Source of the DNA: Corallium rubrum
Lineage: Eukaryota > Cnidaria > Anthozoa > Scleralcyonacea > Coralliidae
Direction: 5' to 3'
Assembly: GCA_964035015.1 (NCBI GenBank)
Contig: OZ036004.1
Coordinates: 13,003,927-13,067,926 of the forward strand
DNA: 64,000 nucleotides
Shown here piece after piece: positions 22,121 through 32,163 of this stretch. The notes beneath the pieces are model-generated. The model ran no database searches. It was not told the DNA's origin and worked only from the letters and a program-made list of their open reading frames with translations. Made by a program: the position numbers and the translations under genes. Each line of letters begins with the position of its first letter. Position 1 is the stretch's first letter.

Positions 22121-22499
22121 CAAAACAAAGAAATGTTTGTTGCCTCGCAAAGTCGAGCAGCCTTTGGGTCAAAATTTTCCCTCTTGAGTTGCGCACAGCC
22201 ATTTCTTCCTTCTTTCGACGACGTCCCTGTTTACCAGAAGGTATTCTGTACATCTTGTACCCATGTTCACTTCGATTACTACAACCAAATTAACGCACTA
22301 CAAAACACCATCTCAAATCCTAATATATATCCAGTGTTTTCTAGGATCCATAATGGCGGAAATCGCCCATGTGACCGGAATTGCCCAATCAGCTTTGAGA
22401 AATCCGCAAACAATAGAATCCCAACTCTTTCGTATGGAGGGCTCTGTTAGTTAACACTTCGGATCTTTTGTTTAATATGGATTTGTATATGGATATATA

Positions 22500-22655
22500 T
22501 AATATGCCTTAGTGTGATACTTTCAGGTTTAATTTTGCAATGTTTTGTTAGTTCTTCTGTTGTTATATGTTAAAGTCTCTGTGAAGCGAAAAGCTTAAAC
22601 TTTTGTTGCCAATTGCACTTAAGGTGCCCATTACAAAGGTAGCGCAACGATACAA
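22500..22655 (-). repeat. Segment homologous to the intron at 26505-26660
   Basis: Shared phrases in the same order (TTAGTGTGA, CAATGTTTTGTTAGTTCTT, GTTAAAGT, CAAGGTGC/TAAGGTGC) link this to the intron beside the intact fibrinogen-like exon. It is the continuation of the broken gene copy after the transposon cluster. Confidence 0.65.
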
Positions 22656-22984
22656 CATTAAAAATAAGTTCTACTCCCGTTATGCCCTCACTCCTCATTC
22701 ACTCTGAAGTCGGAACAGAATTAAACGAGTCAATCAGAAGAGAAATTCGAATTTATTTGATCCGTTGAGTGTCGACAGAAATGTTGACGAAAATTGATAG
22801 AAATGTCAAATGACTATCTCATTTTTGATTTTATTTAAAAGTGTTCATAAAATAAAGAGGAAAAACCTCTTCACTTGTTCAATTTCTCATCTTGTTCCAA
22901 AGATATTTCGGTTTTAAAGAAATGCAAATAAGATACCTAATGGTGTACTACTTAATACTTATATCTAATGTAACCGGCCTTGTG
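22656..22984. other. Non-coding stretch
   Basis: I looked for a copy of the exon at 26778-26913 here and found none. TGATCCGTTGA at about 22760 recurs at about 26961 in the intact gene's intron. Confidence 0.4.
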
Positions 22985-24037
22985 CCACCAACACCCGTTG
23001 TTCCATTAACACCCCTTGTGCCACCAACACCCTTGTGCCACTAACACTCATTGTGTCACCAACACTCATTTTGACACAAACACTCATTGTGCCACCAACA
23101 ACCATTGTGCCACCAACACCCCTTAATTATATACCACTGACACCCATTATGTGCCACCAACACCACTTTTGCCACCAACACCCATTGTGTCACTAACACC
23201 TCTTGTGCCACCAACACCTCTAGTGCAGTTGTGCCACCATTACCCATTGTGCCACCAACAATCATTGTGCCACTGACACCCCAACAGCCCTTGTGCCACC
23301 AATAGTCATTGTGCCACTGACACCCCTTCTGCCACCAACATCCATTGTGCCACCAACAATCATTGTGCCACTGACACTCCTTCTGCCACCAACAGCCATT
23401 GTGCCACCAACAATCATTGTCCCACCAACACCCCTTAATTATATATCACCAACACCCCTTAATTATATACCACCAACACCCCTTAATTATATACCACAAA
23501 CACCCCTTAATTATATATCACCAACACCCCTTGTGCCACCAACACCCCTTAATTATATACCACCAACACCCATTGTGCCACCAATACCCCTTAATTATAT
23601 ACCACCAACACCCATTAACTACATGTATATATCACTAAGACCCTTGTGCTACCAACTTCACCCTTTAATTATATACCACCAACACCCCCTGTGCCACCAA
23701 CACCCCTTGTGCAAGTCAGCAACTGACACCATTTATGCAATCGATACACCCTTAATGTGCCACCAGAACTCTTTGTACCATCAACACACCTTAATGTGCC
23801 ACCAACACACCTTGTACCACCAACACACCTTGTACCACCAACACACCTTGTACCACCAACACACCTTGTACCACGAACACACCTTGTACCACCAACACAT
23901 CTTGTACCACCAACACACCTTGTGGTGCCACCAACACACCTTGTGGTGCCACCAACACACCTTGTGGTGCCACCAACACACCTTGTGGTGCCACCAACAC
24001 ACCTTGTGGTGCCACCAACACACCTTGTGCTACCATG
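22985..24037. repeat. Minisatellite, GTGCCACCAACACCC-type units
   Basis: Head-to-tail units of 15 bp (GTGCCACCAACACCC and variants) change along the array: 15-bp units to about 23420, longer units with CCTTAATTATATACC to about 23690, then CACCTTGTACCACCAACA and CACCTTGTGGTGCCACCAACA units. The long open frames on both strands (PPT-rich or VLVA-rich) come only from the repeat. Confidence 0.9.
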
Positions 24038-24424
24038 AATGCCACTTGTACTCTGTATCAAAGTTTTATCAATGGAAAAATATACTTCATAGTATAATAA
24101 AATAAGAAAAAATGTTGCATGCACAGAGCAATTATAGAATGCCCCATCACTTTTGAGTGTGTCTTTATAATGTATATACAGACAAAAATACAACTCAAGA
24201 TTCCCCAAAGGTCCAGGTCCATTGAGGAGAAATCCAAGGTGACTTTTTAGCTCAAACCCATTTAGTTTTTATTGGGGCATGTTTATCAGCAATTTCAAGA
24301 AAAAGCATTTTCCAGTACTTAGACCACATTTCATTTGGCCAAGGGTTTGAAATTCTTGAGATACAGTATCATGCCAGGGCTGTGATGATATATCTCTACG
24401 AAATTCATTAGAATCAAAATTCTT
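24038..24424. other. Non-coding stretch
   Basis: No gene or clear repeat is seen between the minisatellite and the foldback at 24425. Confidence 0.4.
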
Positions 24425-24751
24425 AAAGTGCCTATCTCATGGTTGGGGACTTTGAATACTTGTAATCTTTAGATTGTTCTGAGAAAAATTGTAATATATC
24501 TTGTCAGACGAAAATTTCATATTCATGGGCTTTTTCGCTGTTAAAGGTTCCGGAAGTGATGTCATTTTGACGTCAAAGCAGGAATATGTGTATATTAAAC
24601 CCTATTTCTAAATCCCTGCTTTGACATCACTTCCGGAACCTTTAACAGCGAAAAAGCCCATGAAGATGAAATTTTCGTCTGACAAGATATATTACAATTT
24701 TTCTCAGAACAATCTAAAGATTACAAATATTCAGTCCCCAACCCACTTTAA
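24425..24751. repeat. Foldback element, ~330 bp
   Basis: Arms of about 130 bp are near-perfect complements (CTTTAACAGCGAAAAAGCCC with its partner, AAGATATATTACAATTTTTC with its partner) around a centre near 24590. An inner CTTCCGGAACC/GGTTCCGGAAG pair and TGACGTCA are present. Confidence 0.85.
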
Positions 24752-24854
24752 ATTTCCTATAGAATATAGTATATTTGATATTAGGAGTAGTATTGATAGA
24801 GATTTTTCGATATACATATAGAAAACTATGTGGTCACTAAATACCTAACTGAAA

Positions 24855-24990
24855 CTATGCGCATACGGTAACGTTTCCGAGCGTTTTCAATTCGTATTGT
24901 TTAAAGTATAAATAAGCTGATTTTTCTCGATTCCCTTCAGAACAGTAAACAATACGAAAACGCTCGGAAACGTTACCGTGTGCACATATA
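24855..24990. repeat. Foldback element, ~135 bp
   Basis: CGGTAACGTTTCCGAGCGTT pairs with the complementary right arm. CGTATTGTTTA/TAAACAATACG lies inside. Confidence 0.85.
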
Positions 24991-25100
24991 GCCTTATATG
25001 TGACACGCCAGAACAGACTACTGTAAGTTGTTATTTGTTACAACGTTCAAATGTATGAATTTAACGAACTATTAATATACAATTACTGGATGAGGTTGAG

Positions 25101-25203
25101 CATGATATCAAGAATTATCAAGGCCGAGGTTTATGTTATCTGCCGAAGCCGAAGGCTGAGGCGGATAACACAAACAGAGGCCTTGATAATTCTTGATATC
25201 ATG
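25101..25203. repeat. Foldback element, ~100 bp
   Basis: CATGATATCAAGAATTATCA is complemented exactly at the right end. GTTATC/GATAAC stems flank GCCGAAGCCGAAGGCTGAGGC. Confidence 0.85.
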
Positions 25204-25944
25204 CGATAATCGAATTCAATAGTTGTTTTATTATACAATTATGAATGTAGAAGCCTTTAGAAAGTTTTTACAAAGTTAGGTAAAAATAATAAATATTCAT
25301 ACCGTCTTCAGTTGGAGGTTCGCTAACTTTTTTCGCTTTCAAATACAATTTTCTCTTTCAAACGCTGCTTTAAACTCTAACAGCTGTATGTATAGCTCGC
25401 TTGTTTTTTCTTGGTGGTTTTAGCGTCAACAAAACGTGCCAAATCCCACGGATTAATCCGCTTCTGATCTTCACTCCTAAGGACGGCCGCCATGTTTGTT
25501 TTGTTCAAACCGCTGGCCAACGCGTCATATCAAGAATTATCTGTAGGTTGTTAGCCAATCACATTCGAGATTGTATCAGTATTGTATAATAATTTCTTAT
25601 AACGTCCAATACTTGCTTTATAAATTCCTAACATATATATTATAAATAACTTTTTAAAGTCAGTTTACCTCTTTACCTCGGTGAAGTGATTAATATCCAA
25701 AACAATGGTATACAAACAAGCAGCTTTTATAAATTACCAGAAATTTTAAACAAATACATGCTTTCGTTCCAGATAGTCCAAGAGTTTTTTGTTTCGGCTT
25801 TTAATTTCGCGCTAAAACTGATCGCCAAAAGATTTGCTCGTTCCCAGTACCGATAAGGGGAGAACCTATTTTTTTACTTAAAACTAGACAATATAAATAC
25901 ACCCTATGTAAAGGACAACTTTAACCTTTTTTCACAAAGAAATA
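25204..25944. other. Downstream flank of the skeletal-matrix-like gene
   Basis: No gene is seen. The last ~25 bp before the stop codon at 25945 are alignable with the flank of the broken copy (AAAGGACAACTTT), so they are probably 3' UTR of the minus-strand gene. No clear polyadenylation signal was picked. Confidence 0.4.
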
Positions 25945-26472
25945 CTATTGTACTAAGATATAACCAAAAGCCTTAATTAATTTCTGCCCATTATCAGGCA
26001 AGGCACATATAGCACCGTTACCACAAGCGAGGCTATGTTGTTGTGCACAAAATGAACCTTGAGCACCAAAGCCTATCCAAGAGTCGGGAGACAAACAGTC
26101 ATTCTCATTATTAGCCAGTAAACCAAGTCTAACTTTAGCATTAATTGCTCCTATCACGTTGACGTTAAATCCTTCCAATCTGCAGTTTTCCTGTAAAGAC
26201 GATCCAACCAAGACTGATTTCCAAACATCTTTTCCAAGATTTGTTTGTCGATACACATTATCAGCAATCAAGCTATACATCGAGATTGCTTCGTAGTCGA
26301 GCTTGATCCATTTTGTGACACCATTATGTTTCATTCCAAGACAAAGCTTTGTAAATGGATTGTTCCAGTATGAAGCCAACATGGTTTCTCCGCCTGATAA
26401 CCCAAGTTGTCCATCAGAAATACCATAAACATCCTTATTGGTCCAGTATGCAGAGTTGTAAGCAAATGTTTT
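25945..26472 (-). CDS. Terminal exon, fibrinogen-like domain of a skeletal organic matrix 5-like protein
   Basis: This 3' exon starts after an acceptor TATAG at 26473-26477 with AAAACATTTGCTTAC and runs 175 codons to TAG. The protein has the cnidarian fibrinogen-like signature: [86 protein letters not shown] and the C-terminal IKAFGYILVQ. Its reading phase (0) joins exactly to the exon at 26778-26913. The family is annotated in corals as secreted skeletal-matrix protein, but relatives exist in non-calcifying anemones, so a skeletal role cannot be assumed. A broken paralogue lies at 8988-11100. Confidence 0.88.
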   Translation of the reverse strand, partial: KTFAYNSAYWTNKDVYGISDGQLGLSGGETMLASYWNNPFTKLCLGMKHNGVTKWIKLDYEAISMYSLIADNVYRQTNLGKDVWKSVLVGSSLQENCRLEGFNVNVIGAINAKVRLGLLANNENDCLSPDSWIGFGAQGSFCAQQHSLACGNGAICALPDNGQKLIKAFGYILVQ

Positions 26473-26777
26473 CTATACCAGCATGTATTAATATGTACGT
26501 TAGTGTGACACCTTCAGCTTCAATTTTGTAATGTTTTGTTAGTTCTTTCTTACTGTACAAGTTGTCGTTAAATGTTAAAGTGTCGTTGAAGTGAAAAACT
26601 TAAAGTTTCGTCGCCAGTGACATTCAAGGTGCTCAATAAAAATGTAGAGCAACAATAAGTCCATTTGATGGATTAGGATAAAACTATTAAACATTCGAAG
26701 CCGTCATCAGCGTGAAACAACGTAAAAACAAAAACACTAGCAAAGCAAATATACGCCATTGGCGCATATCATCATAC

Positions 26778-26913
26778 CTTACTTCCATTGATTTTCAATA
26801 CCAGTGTCCAACCGCCATCTCCGCATCCTGGAATTTCAGTCATATGACAGTAAACTGGATATTGGGGTGAAATTTCATCCACTTGAAGTGTGTAGGCACC
26901 GCTGCTTAGCGAA
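26778..26913 (-). CDS. Internal exon, start of the fibrinogen-like domain
   Basis: This 136-bp exon lies between an acceptor (ATCTAG, 26914-26919) and a donor (GTATGA from 26777 downward). It enters in phase 2 and leaves in phase 0. It encodes SLSSGAYTLQVDE, PQYPVYCHMTE and GCGDGGWTLVLKINGSK; GDGGWTLV is the hallmark of fibrinogen-like C-terminal domains. It joins to the 25945-26472 exon without a frame break. It is too short to stand out as an open reading frame, but both splice sites and the phase agree. The exon that supplies the first two bases was not located. Confidence 0.85.
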
Positions 26914-26983
26914 CTAGATAAAATAGTTTGTATAATAGTTAGTTATTTTAAACAACAACGTGATCCGTTGAATATATAAACGT

Positions 26984-27012
26984 TATATATATATATATAT
27001 ATATGTATATAT
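26984..27012. repeat. (TA)n microsatellite
   Basis: TA dinucleotides next to a SINE-tail copy. A second run at 27387-27409 ends the SINE. Confidence 0.85.
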
Positions 27013-27145
27013 GAGTAAAATTTGTTCTCAAGCTCGAATCCCGTCAGGGATACTCAGACATTTTTCTGAGTATAAAGCTTGAGAACAAATTTTACTCACA
27101 TTACACCAAGCTACAATTTCAACTAACATCACTACCAGACTACCG
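27013..27145 (+). repeat. Second, 5'-truncated copy of the SINE tail
   Basis: From TCGAATCCCGTCAGGGATAC onward this repeats the 3' half of the SINE at 27228-27395, up to CAATTTCAACTAACAT. A preceding AAAATTTGTTCTCAAGCT is the inverted complement of the tail's AGCTTGAGAACAAATTTT, so the copy can fold back. Confidence 0.75.
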
Positions 27146-27227
27146 ACGTGTTTGTGACTTCGAGTGTGAAGTTCGCATGTCATTAAAACGAACCAGATCG
27201 CGATTTATCCTTCTCTCTACCGTCTGA

Positions 27228-27395
27228 GTCCCAGTAGCTCAGTCGACAGAGCGTCTGTCTAGAAATCAGAAGGTCGCGGGTTCGCATCCCGTCAGGGATA
27301 CTCAGACATTTTTCTGAGTATACACGTAAAGCTTGAGAACAAATTTTACTCACATTACACCAAGCTACAATTTCAACTAACATATGTATATATAT
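27228..27395 (+). mobile_element. tRNA-derived SINE
   Basis: Positions 27228-27300 fold as a tRNA: acceptor GTCCCAG/CAGGGAT (six of seven pairs), D-arm GCTC/GAGC, anticodon arm TCTGT/TCAGA with loop CTAGAAA, five-base variable loop, and a T-arm with the B box GGTTCGCATCC. The A box is TAGCTCAGTCGACAGAGC. The apparent anticodon AGA would be serine, but the long serine variable arm is absent. It continues without a break into a tail shared with 27036-27145 and ends in (TA)n. This is therefore a SINE head with internal RNA polymerase III promoter boxes, not a functional tRNA gene. Confidence 0.75.
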
Positions 27396-27419
27396 ATATA
27401 TATATATATTTGGTTTTAA

Positions 27420-27830
27420 AAGGATAAAAATACAGTCTTAAAAAAGTTCGGTTACTCGAGTTTCACGCTCAAAGCGATCATCCGACCAAAGGTTTTTAAA
27501 ATATGAATAACGAATATGCCTATAAGTATTTAAAATCTAAATATATTTACATAAAAATTTGTTTTGGTGTCTACATTTAGACACGAGGTCAGATCTTTTG
27601 TTCAATAAAAATCGTTTGTCAGCATAAAGAATGCACAGTTTTTCTGCTAAACACAAGCTGCATGTTTCGCTGACATTTTGGAATGCGTTTGCACGCCCCA
27701 AGATTGACCAATTAATCTCATACTTCTGCTGCTTTTCCTTCAATTCCCAAACGAATTTTGAAAGAGCTGTCATTGTAGAGTGTTTTTTGTGCTTGAAAGA
27801 GGCCTTGTGGTTGTAGAGCTTTAAAATCAT
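27420..27830 (-). mobile_element. Penelope-like element 3' end (GIY-YIG tail plus terminal repeat)
   Basis: A minus-strand frame at 27537-27830 encodes the C-terminal part of a Penelope-type GIY-YIG endonuclease: LYNHKASFKHKKH, LSKFVWELK, NWSILGRA, CSLCLAEK, LNKRSDLVSKCRHQNKF. The catalytic GIY and YIG ends lie upstream and are missing, so this is 5'-truncated. Beyond the stop comes non-coding sequence with a hammerhead ribozyme motif (27447-27490), as known for Penelope terminal repeats. It lies in an intron of the skeletal-matrix-like gene, on the same strand. Confidence 0.8.
27447..27490 (-). ncRNA. Hammerhead ribozyme motif, Penelope type
   Basis: Minus strand: stem I UUUGGU/ACCGAA (six pairs, one G-U), core CGGATGA, stem II CGCU/AGCG with UUG loop, GAAA, stem III palindrome ACUCGAGU and cleavage-site UA. 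The arrangement is that of the minimal hammerheads of Penelope-like elements. The core U4 is G (CGGATGA instead of CTGATGA), so this copy is probably impaired. The palindromic stem III suggests dimer-type folding. Confidence 0.6.
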
Positions 27831-27964
27831 TATTTGCTCTCAGCAAGAAACTTGAAAACATAAACTACAATACGCATGACGGAAGCTCATATGTGGCTGA
27901 TTAATATAATTTATTGCAATAAATCAACAATTTTGCATTAATTATCATAACATATTCGCTCTTG

Positions 27965-28030
27965 TCGTATATGAACTCATAGCTAACTCGGCGAAGCGCC
28001 TCGTTGGCTGTGAGTTTATATACGACTCGA
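27965..28030. repeat. Short foldback
   Basis: GTCGTATATGAACTCATAGC pairs with the complement of GCTGTGAGTTTATATACGAC around CGGCGAAGCGCC. Confidence 0.75.
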
Positions 28031-28154
28031 GCTCATGGTATAATTGTTAAATATATAACGACAGCGACAACGCAGTGCATTACAATGGTATACTGTATTA
28101 TGATAATGATAATGTGATAACGATAATGTCGCTGACAACAATAATGTCACTGAT

Positions 28155-28515
28155 AAGATGATAAAGATAAGGAAGACGAGGGGGACAAAAAGGATAAGAA
28201 AAATAAGAAGAACGAAGAGAATGAGAATAATGTTGAAAAGGATCATAAGGATGATGAGGAAGAAGATGAGTAGAATGATGAAGATGATGATGAGGAGCTT
28301 GGTTGATAAAGAAGATGATGAAGTGAATGATGACGATAGAGAGGATTATTAGGAGAGTGATGATAAAAAAAGAGGATAAGTAGGATAACGATAATAAAGA
28401 AAGTGATAAAGATGATAATGATAATATGGAGGAAAAGAAAAAAAATGATGATAAGAATGATGATAATGATGAAAAGAATGTTGAACAAGATGATAATGGT
28501 GATGATGATCAGAAG
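28155..28515. repeat. Purine-rich GAT/GAA low-complexity tract
   Basis: The top strand is almost free of C and built of GATGAT, AAGAT and GAGGA variants. Short frames on both strands are compositional artefacts. Confidence 0.8.
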
Positions 28516-29858
28516 AAGATGATAATGGGGGTGATTTTTTTCTTTATCGCTGCGTACTCAATTCTTGTAGTTCATTCGCATTAGAGCAATATCAATATGC
28601 CTATCAAACATAAAATTTACGCACCATATAAACAAACAAATTAGAATAAAAGGATAAATTTGTGCTCGAGTTTTATGTGGTAATGTCTGTGTATATCAAA
28701 TACAAACTAATTTTTTTCTGAACAAGAAAGTTCTAAGCAAAAATGATTCAATCTTGTTTATACCTGTCTTTTTTCAGGGCAGCCTTACATGATGGTGCGG
28801 AAATACATTTTCTTAAACCTACAAAAAATAAATCACATATTCCCATCAAGTTATTCATTCTGATTATGTATACACTAGCGGAGGTACCGGGGAAAATGAG
28901 ACAAATTGCAGAGAATTCGCTAATCGCAGAATAAGTGAGATATACTTTAAACTTAATACTAAGGACAGAGTACTAACACTGTATTTATCAACACAAACGC
29001 TAGCTTGTACCCAAAATGAAAATGGTTCACAACAGGTCACGGTTGTTTATCTGCATGAATGCACACAATTTTATGACGCTTTATGGTAAACAGCAGATTG
29101 AAAGCAAAAACGAAACTAAACTACTTTAACAACGTACTACCACAAAGTCAGATTCTCACTCTAAAACATATAGATGGTATATATTAGTAGATAGCTGTCG
29201 ATGCATTGCAGTATTTATGCAACTATATAGCCTTTAGCTGTGACAGTTGATACAATATTTCACTGGTATTCCACAGCCATATATTTCTTCTAGACACGCT
29301 GTCTACATTATTGCGCACAAAATTTCTCATTAATTCACACTCTCACATTTCAAGGCAACTCAGACACTTTCAACAACGAGACTAAGAACCAACGCGAGAA
29401 TACATTTGACTTACTTTGGGAAAACGTTTCTGACTTTTTACAGCTCTATAAATGTAAAAACAACATATTATTAAAATGGGGTAGCAGAAAGAAGAGGGGG
29501 AAAATAACGTCGTATGAGGTATAAGATGTAAAATATACGAACCCTAGCAGCTCAAAATTTTAAGTTGGAAATCCATATCAAACATGTGGGCACTCATAGA
29601 CTGTATATTCTTGGTTTGCACCTGACGTCATGACAGCCATGTTGGAGGAACTTTAACAAAAGGATCAGCAGTTATTGTATTTGGAGTGTGTTTTCCTTCA
29701 ACATGGCCGCCATATCTTTGTCTTATAAATCTTAAGAGATTGGTTGTAAACCATCACTGCTTCAACGCGACAAAAGTTGCTTACTGCGGAGATGTTCGAA
29801 ATCTCACACTTTCTATAACTTACTCTAATTTTGCTGATTTTCGACAATTTAACACTAT
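28516..29858. other. Intronic or non-coding stretch
   Basis: It lies inside the presumed large intron between the PAN-type exon and the fibrinogen-type exons. I searched it by eye on the minus strand for a cysteine-rich middle exon and found none. Short frames have no family signature. Confidence 0.4.
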
Positions 29859-30026
29859 AGATCGTTTTCATCTGACGTCACGGCGGCCATATTGGTGTAC
29901 CAAAACAATAAAATGGCGGCCATATTGGTGTACGGCATGGGAATTAGCTCTTTCTTATTCAAATATTTCGTATTGTTTCACCATCCCAATGGGGCCACCG
30001 ATCACGTGAGTGAAAACGATCTATAA
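29859..30026. mobile_element. MITE, copy 1 of a family (second copy at about 49370-49543)
   Basis: TATAGATCGTTTTCA at the left is complemented by TGAAAACGATCTATA at the right. Between them lie two GGCGGCCATATTGGTGTAC units and ATTCAAATATTTCGTATTG, all shared with the copy near 49.4 kb. Confidence 0.75.
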
Positions 30027-30139
30027 CCTTGCAGGTAATCTAGTTACTAGTATATTATAGAGCTCGACCGCAAAACTTATGATTTGTCTGGCACGGGCAG
30101 CAAATGAGTACAACCTATAGTTAATCTATTTTCTGATGT

Positions 30140-30294
30140 TAAGCCGGTTTTCCACTAGGCGACTTTTTTCGCGCGAAGCGACTTTTTCTTTGGTCTCATG
30201 AGCTCTGAGCTGGAGCTAATCTGAAATCTATAGAATTCGAACAAAGGAAAGTCGCTTCGCGCGAAAAAAATTGCCTAGTGGAAAACCGGCTTTA
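30140..30294. repeat. Foldback element, ~155 bp
   Basis: AAGCCGGTTTTCCACTAGGC and the complementary right arm are nearly exact. TTTTTTCGCGCGAAGCGACT and its partner form the inner stem. Confidence 0.85.
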
Positions 30295-31638
30295 AACAGC
30301 ACTGTCAAGCGATCATTTGTAGTTAGAAAGGACGACTGCCTATGAACGGTTGTCATTAACACTAATGTTATATTCGTATTATTACGTTGCGTGATATTCA
30401 CCTGTTGGTGTTGCATTTACCTGGCGAGGTGACATCTTGCCCTCACCTTTACTGGGCAGACCCATTTTAGCACATATGTAAAATACATAGTTTATAATTT
30501 CTGTTTTCAAAGTTTTAAAGCGGCTTGGGGATTTTTACCCCTAGCCACTGATTATCCCAAAACGTGTCAAAGTCATATAATCAATTTACCCAGTAAACGG
30601 AGCTCAGGAAATGCGACACGCATTCATTTAATTTTAGTCGGGACAATTTTACTAATGTATTTGGAAGAATTACAGCATTTGTATTAAATATTTATCGTAC
30701 AAGACATGAGGCATAAATAAAATATTTGCCAGCAAATATGAATTTTATGCCTTCCGCAGATAGTGATTCAGATTAGTAACTTTAAAAATGCAATTAAATT
30801 GTTTTACTGGAATACTTCATGTCATTAGTTTGTTTTTGTTGCCCATACCCTTTAAAGACAAAACTTGCCTCAGATAAGCTGGGACATGGAGATAACGATT
30901 ATGTAAAAGTGTTATGACACACCGTATCACTATTTTCCTGTCACTCGCACATAGTCCGCTGCTAAGTAGACATTCAAAAAATTATTTACCCGCCTCCTCC
31001 CCATGTCTGCGTTCATATAGTTTTCAGTTATTATAGATATATTGCTGTATGTTTTTGGCGTTATCGTGCCCTCACCTTTCTTGGAGAAAACCATTTTAGG
31101 ACATTTGATAAACCAACTGATAAATTATCTGTCTAAGGGACTGTGGACGGGACGTTTGCTGGGACGTGACGTTAAGCGGGATCGCATCGCTACTATATTT
31201 TCCCTTATTTATCTCATTTCGTTTATATGAAGAATATGTTTGCGGGACGTTTTTGTCCAGTCCCGCAGAGCTTTCTAACATTACGATTTACCAAAATAAA
31301 AACGTTTTTTAAAGCATTCTTTTGTCAACACGACAAAATTCATTATTCTATTACCTAATAATTATTCAATTGTTGTCTGCTAGAACTTTAAACTCTTCAG
31401 GTATCCTATAAACAAAAGCTTGTTTGGTAAGAAAAAAAGAATATTTATAGGTGTTCAAAGCATGTGTGAAGATAACTGGAGAAATGTATTGCTGTTCTTT
31501 TGTTCTGAGACTCATATTTGAAGTGAAATTACGGAGCCCGGCGAAATGTTTTGGTAAGTCTTTTAGTTTGTCTTTTGTGTACTTTCCCTTGATAAAAGTC
31601 GAAATTATTCAGCGAAACTCAAGCTAAAAAAAACAACA
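30295..31638. other. Intronic or non-coding stretch
   Basis: A phrase TGCCCTCACCTTT...CATTTTAG(C/G)ACAT occurs at about 30440 and 31068, so a short dispersed repeat is present twice. Neither an EGF-like exon nor any other middle exon of the minus-strand gene could be recognised. Confidence 0.4.
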
Positions 31639-31773
31639 CTTAATTGTCTGCTCCCTCGGGAAACAGTTTTGTTTTCCCTCGAGTCTCGATGTTTCCCTCG
31701 ACTTCGTCTCGGGAAATATCAAGACTCTCGGGAAAACAAAACTAACTGTTTCCCTCGGGAGCAGACATTAAGT
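31639..31773. repeat. Foldback element, ~135 bp, next to the PAN exon donor
   Basis: TGTCTGCTCCCTCGGGAAAC is complemented at the right end. TCCCTCGAGTCTCGATGTTT and partners form the centre. It lies 67 bp downstream of the exon 1 donor. Confidence 0.8.
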
Positions 31774-31839
31774 ATATAATAATGTCATAAACGACATGAT
31801 TATCTTTTTCGGTAAATATACGAATAAAATAACGCTTAC

Positions 31840-32163
31840 CCGGTCAACGATTTTAAGAAAAGTCATCCCTTTTTTGGTCAATAGATCACCAACTAACTCT
31901 TCTTCTGTTGCGTCATTCAGCTCACACATGTCTGGACCATCGTTGTTCATAACTTGAAAATTGACCGAGGTGCAAGACCGCACCCTTGCACAATGTGAAC
32001 CACACTCAATCTCGCCTTTTACAAGAAGCTTTCTTATGACATGGTTTCGCAAATACTTGTTGTCTTGTCTGCTGTACAGAACTTGGTCAGAACCAATGCA
32101 TATTTCGTCAGTTTTCCAAGCGAAGAATGCTAAATAAAGTATAATACGCCTTGTGAGTAACAT
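31840..32163 (-). CDS. First exon: signal peptide plus PAN/apple-like module
   Basis: The exon runs from ATG at 32163 for exactly 108 codons to a consensus donor (GTAAGC). A hydrophobic segment (IILYLAFFAW, residues 7-16) follows MLLTRR and suggests a short signal peptide. The rest fits a PAN/apple-like module: ECGSHCARVRSCTSVNFQV and MCELNDATEEEL, with spaced cysteines at about 22, 54, 58, 64 and 80. In anthozoan skeletal organic matrix 5-like proteins this module precedes the fibrinogen-like domain, and strand and order agree here. The phase-0 donor does not match the phase-2 acceptor at 26913, so at least one middle exon is missing from my reading. It could alternatively be a separate gene. 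Confidence 0.75.

Larger units (their letters stand above)
19751..22446. mobile_element. hAT DNA transposon, ~2.7 kb
   Basis: Termini CAGAGCCCTCCATACGAAAG and its exact complement are flanked by a perfect 8-bp duplication TTAGTTAA (19743-19750, 22447-22454) that fits the hAT target preference nTnnnnAn. CCATTTTGGATCCT-like sequence occurs just inside both ends. Removing the element restores the Penelope reading frame. No hAT transposase was recognised. Internal coding remains lie on the minus strand near 20.4-20.8 kb. Confidence 0.9.
19654..22478 (-). mobile_element. Penelope-like element 3' end, split by a hAT element
   Basis: On the minus strand, 22455-22478 joined to 19690-19742 (minus the hAT and one target copy) reads as a GIY-YIG-type C-terminus (KCRHENKFYAAN, then IKPP and stop). 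It closely resembles the Penelope C-terminus at 27537-27830. Just downstream (19657-19675) lies CTGATGATCGCCCCGAGCG, the 5' part of a hammerhead motif, cut off before GAAA. This is a 5'-truncated Penelope-like insertion with a damaged terminal repeat. Confidence 0.65.

Noticed and set aside
22985..24037. Possible CRISPR-like repeat array
   Set aside because: Units are contiguous with no unique spacers, and the genome is eukaryotic. It is a minisatellite.
23056..24208. Frames rich in PPT/HQHPL (plus) or VLVAQ/CVGGT (minus)
   Set aside because: Simple translation of the GTGCCACCAACACCC minisatellite in all frames.
28158..28488. Overlapping frames rich in basic residues or Ile/Phe
   Set aside because: They are a product of the purine-rich GAT/GAA tract.
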